Assembly (NCBI RefSeq): GCF_046097095.1
Contig: NZ_CP175698.1
Location: 2,790,001-2,854,000, forward strand
Direction of reading: 5' to 3'
DNA length: 64,000 nt
Origin: Natrinema sp046097095
Lineage (GTDB): Archaea; Halobacteriota; Halobacteria; Halobacteriales; Natrialbaceae
In this document: in pieces, positions 1 through 9,092 of the stretch
Position numbering within the stretch: the first letter of the stretch is position 1
How the letters are laid out: every line of letters starts with the position of its first letter
Position numbers and translations under genes: made by a program
The notes under the pieces: generated by a model
The model's database searches: none
What the model was told of the DNA's origin: nothing
Seen by the model: only the letters and a program-made list of their open reading frames with translations

Positions 1-2
1 GC

Positions 3-968
3 AACCCATGGCCGGCGCTCAACCCCTGGCGGCGGATCGCCGAAGCGCTGCCGACCGCCGACGAACCCTATCCGCCGGCCTTCAAGTCCTGGCCCGCCGT
101 CGTCGCGCTGCTGACGTTCGTCTGGCTCGAGATCGTCGCGCCGCTGACCTCGTCTCCGGACGTGTTGCTGGCCATCCTCGTCATCTACTCGCTGTTTACG
201 ATCTTCAGTGCGGCCATCTTCTCGCCGTCAACGTGGTTTCGACGCGGAGATCCCCTCTCGCTGTGGTTCCGACTGTACGGGGCCGTCGCGCCCGTACAGC
301 GAACCGACAACGGGTTCGAACTTCGATACCCCGGTTCGCGGCTGAACGACGCCGACCTCGTCACCGATACCTCGCTTGTCGCCTTCGTCCTCGCGCTGGT
401 CTGGGAGCTCACCTTCAGCGGCTTTATCGTCACGCCGGTCGGCGTCCGGACCATCAAAGCCCTCGTCGGAATCGGGCTGCCGCCGGTCCTCGTCTATCTC
501 GTCTTGCTCGTCGGCGGCTTTGGCCTGTTCTGGAAGGTGTACTGGGTTGCCATCGATCGGACCCGCGAGCGCGCGGAGACGTACCTCTCCCGGCGCTATC
601 TCGGATTTCGCTTTGCCGCGCCGCTGCTTGCCATCGCGGCCGGCTACCACTTCGCTCACTACGTCGGCTTCGGGCTCTCGCTGTGGCCGTCGCTGATCGA
701 CACCGCGGCGATGCCGCTGCATCCGCCCCCGAACCCGACCCGATACGCCCTGCCGGGCTGGTTCGGCTACCTCGAGATCGCCGCGATCTTGCTCGGCCAC
801 GTCCTCGCGGTGTGGGTCGCACACACCGTCTCGTTCGATCTGTTCCCCGGCAAACTCCAGGCGATCAGGAGTCAGTACCCACTCATCGTCGTCATGGTCT
901 TCTTCACGATGGTGAGCCTCTATCTGGTCTCACAGGGGACGATGAGCCCGCCGTTCGTCCCGAGCTAG
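3..968 (+). CDS. Multispanning membrane protein, 5' end outside the window
   Basis: The reading frame is open from the first complete codon of the window (base 3) to TAG at 966-968, giving 321 visible residues; there is no in-frame stop upstream, so the true start lies before the window. A start at the ATG at 162 would discard an upstream stretch that is clearly coding, with motifs such as NPWRRIAEALP and a further hydrophobic helix. About six to seven hydrophobic segments are separated by short loops, with no recognisable catalytic motif. The general pattern resembles the poorly characterised membrane proteins often labelled fenitrothion hydrolase in bacteria, but I would not assign an activity. 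It lies 52 nt before the zinc-finger gene on the same strand. Confidence 0.75.
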   Translation, partial: NPWPALNPWRRIAEALPTADEPYPPAFKSWPAVVALLTFVWLEIVAPLTSSPDVLLAILVIYSLFTIFSAAIFSPSTWFRRGDPLSLWFRLYGAVAPVQRTDNGFELRYPGSRLNDADLVTDTSLVAFVLALVWELTFSGFIVTPVGVRTIKALVGIGLPPVLVYLVLLVGGFGLFWKVYWVAIDRTRERAETYLSRRYLGFRFAAPLLAIAAGYHFAHYVGFGLSLWPSLIDTAAMPLHPPPNPTRYALPGWFGYLEIAAILLGHVLAVWVAHTVSFDLFPGKLQAIRSQYPLIVVMVFFTMVSLYLVSQGTMSPPFVPS

Positions 969-1020
969 TCGCGCCTCGAACCGGCAAACACTTGCTCGCG
1001 TCGCCACAACAACCGATCGA

Positions 1021-1308
1021 ATGGCGACCGACGGCGCGCTCGAACGGGAGTACGAGGTACCGGCAGACGAAGCGCCCGGCGAGACCTGTCCGTACTGCGG
1101 TCGACCGTTCCGTTCCGAGCGGTACGTGACGTTTCATATCGGTGTTGATCACACCGCGGAGTGTTCCGACGCCGAGCGCGAGGCCTTCGACGAGGAGCGC
1201 GACGACGAAGAGTACGACCTGTTTACGTTCCACTTCAAGGCGGCTATCTCCGTCTTCCTGATCTACTTCCTGTTTACGTTCGTGTACGCGCTCGTCTGGG
1301 CGGGATAA
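1021..1308 (+). CDS. Small zinc-finger protein with C-terminal membrane anchor
   Basis: 95 residues. A C2H2-like zinc site is visible as CPYCG (C23, C26) followed by H39 and H44. The middle is strongly acidic, and residues about 72-92 form one hydrophobic segment rich in Phe, Ile and Leu. This layout (finger, acidic linker, single anchor) is a known haloarchaeal family of unknown function that I recall next to cytochrome oxidase genes. It could be a membrane-tethered regulator or an assembly factor for the oxidase, but that is inference from position only. The ATG at 1021 starts 52 nt after the previous gene. Confidence 0.8.
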   Translation: MATDGALEREYEVPADEAPGETCPYCGRPFRSERYVTFHIGVDHTAECSDAEREAFDEERDDEEYDLFTFHFKAAISVFLIYFLFTFVYALVWAG

Positions 1309-1630
1309 TCGCGCTCATCGACGCGGTCCTTCCGTGTCTTCTTCGAGCATGGCGGCCTCACTCGAGACGAGTACACAAACAGACGGCTGGCCGACGCCCA
1401 CGGGACCGTCTTCAACCTGGAACGCGTGCTCGGCTGTTGCTGCCGGCTTGAGACGACACTCGTTCATTTCTCGAGCGGGAGCCGATTCGCTGGTCGGCGT
1501 CCCGCGACCGACGATAGTCACAAGATGCGACTGCTATCCAGCGGTAGAACGGTGAGACGCGTCGTTATCTCGGCCAGAAGCGATCGAATTCGAACCGACA
1601 AACGAACGAAACCTGTGTAGCGGCGAGGCG
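1309..1630. other. Intergenic stretch without a convincing gene
   Basis: 322 nt between the zinc-finger gene and the convergent coxAC gene. Short open frames exist on both strands (for example plus 1334-1555 and minus 1315-1521), but none shows family motifs or the usual third-position bias. It probably holds the 3' ends of two convergent transcripts. Confidence 0.5.
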
Positions 1631-4117
1631 CTACATCAGGTAGAACAGCGGGAAGAGGAACACCCAGACGATGTCGACGAAGTGCCAGTAGAGTCCGAAG
1701 TACTCCACCGGCATGTGATTCTCGAGATACGCATCGACCGACACAATCCGGTAGATCATGAACAGTGCGATGAATAGTCCGAGGATCACGTGGAGCGCGT
1801 GGAGGCCGGTCGTCACGAAGTACAACGAGTACTCGATCCCGCTGAACCAGTAGTGACCGGCATCGAACTTGCTACTATATTCGAAGGCCTTGACGCCCAT
1901 GAACACGAGTCCAAGCAGGACTGTGGCGCTGAGCGAGCCAAGCAGCCCCTTCTTGTTCCCGCGTTCGGCCATCACGTGGGCCACCACGACCGAGAAACTC
2001 GAGGTCAACAGGACGTACGTGTTGAACAAGCCGGCCATGGTGAGCGATTCGAAGTGCCAGTCGTGCCAGCCGCTGTGGATGCGCATGAAGACGTACGCAC
2101 CGATCGCGGCACCGAAGACGACCACGTCCGACGCCAAGAAGAACCAGACGCCGAGCTTCTCGTTGTTGATACCGCCAAACGGCCACTGTTCGGCGATGGC
2201 CATCTCAGGTGCGTCGAACTGCTCGCGGCCGAAGTTGAACAGCGTGACGCCGAGGAGGACGGTTCCGAGCGCCGTCAGTGCCGGGTACACGATGCTCTTT
2301 GCCGGTGCCGAATCCGCCAGCGTGATGAACCCGCCGGCGTGCATGTGCTCGCTGACGAACGTGTAGACGTACGGCGTCATGCCGCTAAGACCGAGGAAGA
2401 ACACGGCGGTCGCAATGCCGATGCCGAACGGCCAGATACTGGCGTGATCGGCGTGTTCCTCCTCGTGGCTGGCCGTCGCTGCGCCGGCCGCTTCCTTGCC
2501 AGTCGCGACGCCGCCGTCGGTCGCGGTCGTCGCATCGTCGACGAACTCGAGCCGCCCACTGGCGTAACTCGGCCGGTCGGGCCAGTTATCGAGCGGCGGC
2601 GGCGAGGGGATCGCCCATTCGGCCGTCCGCGAGAACGCCCACGGGTTATCCGGCGCGTCGGGGCCAGACACCAGACTCTTTCCGAGCGTGAAGAACACGA
2701 GCAGGAACGATACGCCGAAGACGAACGCCCCGACGGTCGAGAGTTGGTGGAACAGCTGCGTGCCCTCGGGGTAGTGGAAGACCCGTCGTGGCGTCTCCCA
2801 GGCGAGGAACATCGGGAAGTACAGCAGGTTGAAGCCGAGGAAGTAGACGGCGAAGCTGAGCTTCCCGAGGCGCTCGGAGTACATCTTCCCCGTGATCTTG
2901 GGCCACCAGTAGTAGAGGCCGCCGACCAGGGCCGTGACGCCCGAGACCATCACGTAATGGAAGTGCGCGACGACCCAGTAGGTGCCACGGAACTCGTAGT
3001 CCAGCACGACCGCTCCGAGGAAGACTCCCGTAATCCCGCCGATGATGAACAACACGAGGGCACCGAGCGCGAACAGGAACGGGGTCGTAAACCGAACCCG
3101 TCCCTTGACCATCGTGTAGATCAGCGAGAACACCATCAGGTCGAAGGGTAACGAGATCCCGATCGTCGTCGCCATGAACAGCGTCTTGATCGGGAGGTTG
3201 ATCGTCGACAGGAACATGTGGTGCATCCAGACGAGGAACGACTGGACGGCCACGAGGACCATCGCGATGATGACCCACTTCCGACCGACCAGCCGCCGTC
3301 CGGTGAACGTCTGGAAGATCTCGAACATGATCCCCAGTGCGGGGAAGAAGACGATGTACACCTCCGGATGCCCGAAGAACCAGAACAGGTGAGCCCATAG
3401 CAGGCTCGAGCCCTTGTTGGTCGCGAAGTACTGCGTGAGGAAGATCCGGTCGACCGACAGCAACAGAAGCGCTGCCAGCAGCGCCGCGAAGGCGAACAGC
3501 ATCATCCAGATCGTCAGCAGCCACGACCAGGAGAACATCGGCATGTTCCAGAGGCCGAGCCCCTCGGCGCGAGACCGGTGCATCGTCGTTAGGAAGTTCA
3601 CCGACCCGAGCGTGATCGAGATGACGAACAGAGTCAACGCGAGGATCGTCGCGTTACTGCCGGCCGTCGCCTCCATCACCGAGTTGTACATGGGTACGTT
3701 CAGCGGCGAGTACATCGTCCACCCGCCGATGAACGAGCCGCCCTGGAAGAACGAGAGTCCCATGAGAACGCCCGAGAACAGGTAGAACCAGTAACTCAGT
3801 GCGTTGAGCCGCGGGAACGCGAGATCTTTTGCACCGATCTGTAGTGGTATGAAGTAGTTCGCGAAGCCGCTCGCGATCGGCGAGAGGAACCAGAACACCA
3901 TTATCAGTCCATGGACCGTCACCGACTGGTAGAACTGATCGTTCGTCAGCAGGCCGGTCCCACCGGGCTGCCACAGCTGGGCCCGGAACAGCAACGCGAG
4001 AAGGCCGCCGAACAGCAGGAAGAACAGCGCCGTCCCCAAATAGAGGACGCCGACGTCCTTGTGGTTGGTCGTGACTAGCCACCGTTTGATGGTCGTCCGC
4101 GGCGGAAGGTCACTCAT
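1631..4117 (-). CDS. coxA: Cytochrome c oxidase subunit I/III fusion
   Basis: 828-residue catalytic subunit of a heme-copper terminal oxidase in the cytoplasmic membrane. Subunit I occupies residues 1 to about 520 and carries all metal ligands: H69 and H387 for the low-spin heme, H385 for the high-spin heme, and H250, H299 and H300 for CuB. The HPEVY motif (250-254) includes the Tyr that crosslinks to CuB and the Glu used as proton donor, marking an A-type enzyme. After a Ser/Thr/Glu linker, residues about 560-828 are subunit III, ending in the typical FVDIVWVFLFPLFYL signature. I/III fusion is known in haloarchaea and some bacteria. The ATG at 4115-4117 overlaps the coxB stop by one base (TGATG), so the two are translationally coupled. 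No separate subunit III gene is needed. Confidence 0.97.
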   Translation of the reverse strand: MSDLPPRTTIKRWLVTTNHKDVGVLYLGTALFFLLFGGLLALLFRAQLWQPGGTGLLTNDQFYQSVTVHGLIMVFWFLSPIASGFANYFIPLQIGAKDLAFPRLNALSYWFYLFSGVLMGLSFFQGGSFIGGWTMYSPLNVPMYNSVMEATAGSNATILALTLFVISITLGSVNFLTTMHRSRAEGLGLWNMPMFSWSWLLTIWMMLFAFAALLAALLLLSVDRIFLTQYFATNKGSSLLWAHLFWFFGHPEVYIVFFPALGIMFEIFQTFTGRRLVGRKWVIIAMVLVAVQSFLVWMHHMFLSTINLPIKTLFMATTIGISLPFDLMVFSLIYTMVKGRVRFTTPFLFALGALVLFIIGGITGVFLGAVVLDYEFRGTYWVVAHFHYVMVSGVTALVGGLYYWWPKITGKMYSERLGKLSFAVYFLGFNLLYFPMFLAWETPRRVFHYPEGTQLFHQLSTVGAFVFGVSFLLVFFTLGKSLVSGPDAPDNPWAFSRTAEWAIPSPPPLDNWPDRPSYASGRLEFVDDATTATDGGVATGKEAAGAATASHEEEHADHASIWPFGIGIATAVFFLGLSGMTPYVYTFVSEHMHAGGFITLADSAPAKSIVYPALTALGTVLLGVTLFNFGREQFDAPEMAIAEQWPFGGINNEKLGVWFFLASDVVVFGAAIGAYVFMRIHSGWHDWHFESLTMAGLFNTYVLLTSSFSVVVAHVMAERGNKKGLLGSLSATVLLGLVFMGVKAFEYSSKFDAGHYWFSGIEYSLYFVTTGLHALHVILGLFIALFMIYRIVSVDAYLENHMPVEYFGLYWHFVDIVWVFLFPLFYLM

Positions 4118-5127
4118 CAGTGTCCACCTCCGCCGTTCGACTGCGTTTCGCTTCCATTCGTGTTGCTTTCACTCGAGTTGCCGCTTCCGACCGTGATGAC
4201 CTTGTTGCCCGGGTTGTTCGGGCCAGTCATGTCGAACTGCGTCGTCGTCTTCTCGAACTGCCCGTTGGTCGACGTGACCGTCACGTTGTACTTCCCGCCT
4301 TGTTCGATGTCGTTGAGAGTGAGCGTTCCGTTCTCGAACTCGCTCGCCGAGTACGTTTGCTTGAAGTTAGACTCCTGACTGACGAGCGTCAGCTCGTATC
4401 CCTCGGTGATCGGGGTCTCGTTTGCATTTTGGACCGTCAGCGACAGTTCCAGCTGACTGTCCATCCAACTCTGGAACGCTTCGGGTTTCATGACCTTAAC
4501 CGTCCCTGTCATCTGGGTGTGGTACTTGCCACAGAGCTCGTAACACCGAATTTCGTGCGTCGTGTTGGCTTCCTCGGCTTCGAACCAGGTCTCGTCGTAC
4601 TCGCCCGGAATTGCGTCGGCTTTTACCCGTTGATCGGGTATGCCGAACGTGTGCCAGACGTCACCAGATGTTGCCTGAATCCAGATCCGCTCGTTGGCAG
4701 GCACGCGGAGTGTACGTACGGATTCAATCCCGTTCGAGTACTCGAAGTACCACGCGAAGTTCTGCCCGGTGACTTCGACTTCGAATTGGTCCTCCGCCTG
4801 CCCGGTATTGCCGGGATCCTCGACGTACAGGAGCATCCCGTACGTCCAGATCACCAGCGAGATGACGATGATCGCGCTGATGCCGAACGAGAGGAACAGT
4901 TTCTTGCCGCCCTTTCCGCCTGTCGGTAACTCCCCGACCGATGGCAGATCCTCGTCGGTGTCGGTTTCGCCGGTATCTCGATACTTGTACGCGTTGTACA
5001 GGGTATACGAGATGACGACGATACCGACGATCGTCCCGAGTCCCAGGAAGACCAGAAAGATCTCCTGGAACACGTCGACGCGAGTCTGCTGCAGCGGGGT
5101 CGTAAGTGCGCTGTAGATCGTGTTCAC
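4117..5127 (-). CDS. coxB: Cytochrome c oxidase subunit II with extra C-terminal domain
   Basis: 336 residues. Two membrane helices (about 19-44 and 77-101) are followed by an extracytoplasmic cupredoxin domain with a complete CuA site: H159, C195, E197, C199, H203 and M206 (motif CYELCGKYHTQM). CuA takes electrons from the donor, probably a blue-copper halocyanin in this group, and passes them to CoxA. Beyond residue 220 there is an additional domain of about 90 residues that looks like a beta-sandwich of the carboxypeptidase-regulatory type, then a Ser/Asn/Gly-rich tail. This is longer than usual subunit II proteins. The start is GTG at 5125-5127. The upstream TATA-like element is closer than normal, so the exact start is a little uncertain. 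First gene of the coxB-coxAC operon. Confidence 0.95.
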   Translation of the reverse strand: MNTIYSALTTPLQQTRVDVFQEIFLVFLGLGTIVGIVVISYTLYNAYKYRDTGETDTDEDLPSVGELPTGGKGGKKLFLSFGISAIIVISLVIWTYGMLLYVEDPGNTGQAEDQFEVEVTGQNFAWYFEYSNGIESVRTLRVPANERIWIQATSGDVWHTFGIPDQRVKADAIPGEYDETWFEAEEANTTHEIRCYELCGKYHTQMTGTVKVMKPEAFQSWMDSQLELSLTVQNANETPITEGYELTLVSQESNFKQTYSASEFENGTLTLNDIEQGGKYNVTVTSTNGQFEKTTTQFDMTGPNNPGNKVITVGSGNSSESNTNGSETQSNGGGGH

Positions 5128-5469
5128 CTCTTTTGAAGCCGCTTATATATCGGTGGATGGTCGCCGGGGCCACTTATCTATTTGGAAACCGCCCGGGAGC
5201 TCCGGTCTGACGGCTGTCGGGATGATACCGAGCCGTGTCTTGGTCCGTACTACCATCGACCGTCCTTCGTGCTCCATCACTGTGCTATTGGAGTCGGCGA
5301 CCTTTTTTCTGTCGTTGTTCGATTCAGCTCGTGTGTATTCATACACACGTCTAGTTCGATATTCAAGGCTACAACGAACGTGTTCGCATCGGCTGACCGA
5401 CGACGGTCGCGAACCGGTCGTGGACTCAAGGAAATCACCCCGTTTTCGGTCAATGCGCGTCCGGCCTCA
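5128..5469. other. cox upstream region with palindrome
   Basis: 342 nt with no convincing gene. It contains the coxB promoter and, at 5331-5348, a perfect inverted repeat with 8-nt arms GTGTGTAT and ATACACAC and a 2-nt centre, about 205 nt upstream of coxB. A run of six T at 5303-5308 (plus strand) lies between them. The palindrome could be an operator for the oxidase operon; as a terminator for the permease it lacks a following T tract on the minus strand. Confidence 0.5.
5143..5150 (-). promoter_or_regulatory. TATA-like element of the cox operon
   Basis: On the minus strand the sequence reads ATATATAAGC, centred about 20 nt before the GTG of coxB. Typical haloarchaeal spacing to a leaderless start is 25-30 nt, so either transcription begins just inside the annotated start or another element (for example TAGATAAG near 5174-5181) is used. 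Confidence 0.45.
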
Positions 5470-7707
5470 TCAGCCGAACAGCCGTTCGCGAAGCGACCGC
5501 TCGTGGCGCTTCTGGGCGAGCAGGACAGAACAGTCGACGGTTTCGGCGATGTCGTCGATCAGTGACCCGCCCATGAGGCGCGATACCAGTCCCTGTTCGG
5601 TCGCTCCGATGACGACTATCGTGTGATCGGCGGCTGCCCGCTCGATTGCCGTTCCGGGGTCGCCGTGTTCGACCAGTCGGGTTGCGTCTGCGAGGTCGTG
5701 ATCGGTCGCCCACGCCTCAAGGAAGGATTCGGCTTCGTCGACGGACTCGTCATCGTCGCGAACGTACAACAGCGAGACATCGCTGTCGTATTCCGTCGAC
5801 AGTAGTTCGGCGACGGCGGCACCGAGTTCCGAGTCCGGACCGCCGGCGGTCGGAACGAGGATCCGCGACGTGTCGAACCCGTGGTCCTTGAGGACCAGGA
5901 AGTCACAGGGGAGGTCGCCGGTAAGTTCGTCCATGCGATCTTCGGCCCGTCCGTGTGCGTGTGGTCCCCATCCCATCACGACGAGGTTAGCATCGTCCGT
6001 CCGCGCGGTGTCAAAGACCTCCTCGAACGACCGATGGGAGAAGACTGTCTTCGTCTCGATGTCGACGCCAAACGTCTCGGCGTCCTGTCGTGCACGCTCA
6101 AGTAGCCGTTCGGATTCGGCGTTGAGCTCCGCTACGTGGTCGGCCCCCTGCTCGAGAGCGGTCTGATCGGGGACCTGGACGATGTGTGTTGCGACAACGG
6201 TGCCGTTTCGCTGGTTCGCGATTGCGCTGGCGAGAGTTATCAGATCCGTTTCGTGATCGGGGTTGGCAAGCGGGACCATGACGCGGTAAGTTCCACCGTC
6301 GGGCTTGACGGTCGTGGCAGCGGTGACCGCCGGTTCGGGCATTTCATCGGCTCGGTGGAGGATGAACTCGCTCAGGACGCCCTGCTCTTCGGTCTTCTCG
6401 CGGGCGTAGACGAGATACCACAGGACGGCGACAGCCACGAACACGACACAGAGGCCGATCACCCATCGCGGATCGATGAATGCGATGAGCGCAAACGAGA
6501 GGATCGCGCCGAGGATCGGCGTCGCCGGGTAGAGCGGCACGCGGTAGTCTGGATCGTACCCGTCGGGTTTCGCTTCGCGCATGACGATCAACGAGATGTT
6601 GAGGAGGCCGTAGATGACGAGGTGGAGGACGCTGCCGGCGGTCGAGAGCGTCCGAATGTCGCCGATTAGCAGGAAGAGGACGATGAAACCACCGGTTACC
6701 GCGATCGATCGATATGGCGTCCCGTAGCGCGGGTGGATCTCGTTGAGTTCGGGGCTAACCAGCTTGTTCCGACCCATCGCGAAGTTGATCCGGGACGAAG
6801 CGAGGATCGACGCGTTCGCCGAAGAGGCCGTCGCGAGCAGCCCACCGAGCAACAACGCGGCGGCTCCGACCGGACCGATGAGTTGGCTCGCCACGTCGAC
6901 GACTGCCGTATCGTTGTTGGCCACGAGCTCGGTCTCGACGGCGGCGAGGACGGCGAGCAATACGAGCGCGTAGATCGCCGCCACGAGGACGACACTGCCG
7001 ATGATAGCACGCGGAAGGTTCCGGCCGGGTTCTTTGATCTCTTCGGCGACAGACGTGATCTGGACGAAGCCGAGATACGAGACGAAGATCAGGCCAGTCA
7101 CCGGCAACAGCGGGGAGACTCCTTTGTCCGGCGGAACGATCGGCCGCAGCGTCGTAAGATCCGCGTTCAGGACCCCGAACGCAGTGAAGACGGTCAGAAT
7201 GCCGACGAGCGTGATGACGATAACGTTCTGGAGGGTGCCGGTCTCTTTCGCGCCGACGTAGTTGACGGTGATGAAAAGCAGCGCCGCGCCGAGCCCGATC
7301 AGTTGTGCGGCCGACAGCGAGAGCACTGACAGTTCGACCGGACCGAACGAGATGCCGGCCATCCGGACGATGTACTCGCCGAACCCGTAGACGTAAAACG
7401 CTGAGGCGAACGCGAGTCCGATCCAGTTCCCCCAACCGGCGATCGAGCCGAACAGCGGACCGAGCGCGCGGTTGATATAGAAGTACGCGCCACCGGATTT
7501 CGGCATCGCCGTTCCGAGTTCGCTCGCCGAAAACGCCGTCAACAGCGCGATCCCTCCACCGAGGACGAACGCGATCGCGGCCATCGGGCCGGCCGTCGCG
7601 ACGGCCTCACCCGGGAGAACGAAGATACCGGCCCCGATCATCGTTCCGACGCCGATGGTCAGCGCGGCCAGCGGTCCGAGGTCCTTCGCCAGTTCTTCGT
7701 CGCTCAT
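5470..7707 (-). CDS. APC-superfamily permease with two C-terminal UspA domains
   Basis: 745 residues from the ATG at 7705-7707; a start at 7770 would add 21 residues unlike the family. Residues 1 to about 430 form 12 membrane helices of an amino acid-polyamine-organocation permease, opening with the substrate-site loop GVGTMIGAGIFVLPG. Two universal-stress-protein domains follow, about 470-605 and 615-745, each with Rossmann-like beta strands; the second carries VVIGATEQG, a version of the nucleotide-binding G-x2-G loop. Transport of an amino acid or cationic amine into the cell with stress- or nucleotide-dependent control by the Usp pair is the likely role. The substrate cannot be told from sequence. 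APC-Usp fusions are common in haloarchaea. Confidence 0.92.
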   Translation of the reverse strand: MSDEELAKDLGPLAALTIGVGTMIGAGIFVLPGEAVATAGPMAAIAFVLGGGIALLTAFSASELGTAMPKSGGAYFYINRALGPLFGSIAGWGNWIGLAFASAFYVYGFGEYIVRMAGISFGPVELSVLSLSAAQLIGLGAALLFITVNYVGAKETGTLQNVIVITLVGILTVFTAFGVLNADLTTLRPIVPPDKGVSPLLPVTGLIFVSYLGFVQITSVAEEIKEPGRNLPRAIIGSVVLVAAIYALVLLAVLAAVETELVANNDTAVVDVASQLIGPVGAAALLLGGLLATASSANASILASSRINFAMGRNKLVSPELNEIHPRYGTPYRSIAVTGGFIVLFLLIGDIRTLSTAGSVLHLVIYGLLNISLIVMREAKPDGYDPDYRVPLYPATPILGAILSFALIAFIDPRWVIGLCVVFVAVAVLWYLVYAREKTEEQGVLSEFILHRADEMPEPAVTAATTVKPDGGTYRVMVPLANPDHETDLITLASAIANQRNGTVVATHIVQVPDQTALEQGADHVAELNAESERLLERARQDAETFGVDIETKTVFSHRSFEEVFDTARTDDANLVVMGWGPHAHGRAEDRMDELTGDLPCDFLVLKDHGFDTSRILVPTAGGPDSELGAAVAELLSTEYDSDVSLLYVRDDDESVDEAESFLEAWATDHDLADATRLVEHGDPGTAIERAAADHTIVVIGATEQGLVSRLMGGSLIDDIAETVDCSVLLAQKRHERSLRERLFG

Positions 7708-7927
7708 TGTGAGTGGAACTGACCGCCGAGCGCTGGTCGTCGAACGATCGACCACGGTGTCCCACAGCATCCGGCTGTCGGACCCTGTACTCGCATCGTG
7801 ATCAGTCCCGAATAGCGATGGGGCTGACCAGTGACTCGCTCTAAGTCCATATCGGCAGTTGCAACTCGTGCTATTATAGTGCCCCGATACCGCTCGTCGC
7901 CGTCACCCGGCTCGGTCGGACGTCAGT

Positions 7928-8389
7928 CTACACCTCGACGACCCAGACGCGACCCGCCGACGGCAACTCGTATACCTCGAGAAAGACCGTATCGACGAAC
8001 TGTGCGATCCGGTTTGCATCCGCCTTCGCGCTAATCCGAACGTTGCTCCCCGCTGCTTCCTCGGGACGGATCAGGTCGTCGATTTTAAACGCCGGGAACT
8101 CCTCGAGGACGGCCTTTAGCGTATCGAGCTCCGCGTCGGTGCAGTCGATATTGATCGTGCCGTCGCCAAACTGGACCCACGGTGCGCCCAATTCGTCCGT
8201 TTCGTCCGCCGACTCATCGTCTGATCCGAGTCCGTCGGCCGTCTCCGCATCAGTATCTTCGTCCTCCTCGAATGCGGCCGCGTCGGCCTCAAGCGTCAGG
8301 AAGCCACTTCCGCGCTCGCGGTGTGCGGTAATGGCGTCGACGTATAGCTTCCGTCGCTCGGCGGGCTCGGCGGCGTCGAAGCGTGTCAT
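7928..8389 (-). CDS. Conserved haloarchaeal protein of unknown function
   Basis: 153 residues. The protein starts MTRFDAAEPAERRKLYVDAI, has an Asp/Glu-rich insert of about 35 residues in the middle, and a C-terminal alpha/beta part ending in RVWVVEV. No catalytic motif is recognised. Its start faces adk across 59 nt and both genes appear to use the same compact promoter, so they may be co-regulated. I recall close relatives only in haloarchaea. Confidence 0.8.
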   Translation of the reverse strand: MTRFDAAEPAERRKLYVDAITAHRERGSGFLTLEADAAAFEEDEDTDAETADGLGSDDESADETDELGAPWVQFGDGTINIDCTDAELDTLKAVLEEFPAFKIDDLIRPEEAAGSNVRISAKADANRIAQFVDTVFLEVYELPSAGRVWVVEV

Positions 8390-8409
8390 AGTCGGAGGGA
8401 CGTGCCCGA

Positions 8410-8427
8410 TTCTTTAAGCCTTTATGT
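8410..8427. promoter_or_regulatory. Divergent promoter for adk and the 7928-8389 gene
   Basis: TCTTTAAGCCTTTATG holds two overlapping TATA boxes: TTTATG is about 26 nt before the adk ATG (8449), and CTTAAAGA on the minus strand is about 26 nt before the ATG at 8389. Both fit leaderless transcripts. Confidence 0.6.
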
Positions 8428-8448
8428 ACAGCCACTGAACGGCTCCGT

Positions 8449-9084
8449 ATGGCTCAGCCACGAATCCTGATCCTGGGTGCACCCGGTGCCGGCAAGGGGA
8501 CTCAGAGCGCACAGATCACAGAGGAGTTCGGCGTTGACCACATCACCACGGGCGACGCGTTGCGGAACAACAAGGAGATGGACATCTCCGACATGGATAC
8601 CGAGTACGACACGCCGGGCGAGTACATGGACCGCGGCGAACTCGTCCCCGACGATGTCGTCAACGCGATCGTCGACGAGGCGCTCTCTCAGGCTGACGGC
8701 TTCGTTCTCGACGGCTACCCGCGCAACCTAGAACAAGCCGAGGAGCTCGAGGGCATGACCGACCTCGATGTCGCCCTCTACCTCGAAGTCGGTGAGGAGG
8801 AACTCGTCCATCGGCTGACCGGTCGGCGACTCGATCCCGAGACGGGCGACATCTACCACGTCGAGTACAATCCGCCCGAGGATCCCGAGGTCGAGGAGCG
8901 ACTCGAGCAGCGCGACGACGACACCGAAGAGACCGTCCGCGAGCGACTGTCGGTCTTCCACGAGAACACGAAGCCGGTCATCGAATACTACGAGGAACAG
9001 GGCGACCTAGAGCGTGTCGACGGCGAGCAATCACCCGACGAGGTCTGGGAAAACGTGAAGGCGACGATCGAGAACGCGGCGTAA
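8449..9084 (+). CDS. adk: Adenylate kinase
   Basis: 211 residues. Converts ATP + AMP to 2 ADP in the cytosol. The P-loop GAPGAGKGT is at residues 10-18, the AMP-binding TTGDALR follows near 34-40, the DGYPRN arginine motif is near 85-90, and the LID region starts at GRRLDPETGDIYH with no zinc cysteines. The length and bacterial-type LID match haloarchaeal adk rather than the trimeric archaeal type. In many haloarchaea adk lies next to secY and upstream of DUF106-cmk-cbf5. Here the downstream partners are displaced by three minus-strand pilin-like genes, the first of which ends 8 nt after the adk stop. Confidence 0.97.
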   Translation: MAQPRILILGAPGAGKGTQSAQITEEFGVDHITTGDALRNNKEMDISDMDTEYDTPGEYMDRGELVPDDVVNAIVDEALSQADGFVLDGYPRNLEQAEELEGMTDLDVALYLEVGEEELVHRLTGRRLDPETGDIYHVEYNPPEDPEVEERLEQRDDDTEETVRERLSVFHENTKPVIEYYEEQGDLERVDGEQSPDEVWENVKATIENAA

Positions 9085-9092
9085 GACGGCCG

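Noticed and set aside
1790..3151. 453-codon plus-strand frame opposite coxAC
   Set aside because: Shadow of the oxidase gene; no membrane helices or motifs, while the minus strand has all heme and copper ligands.
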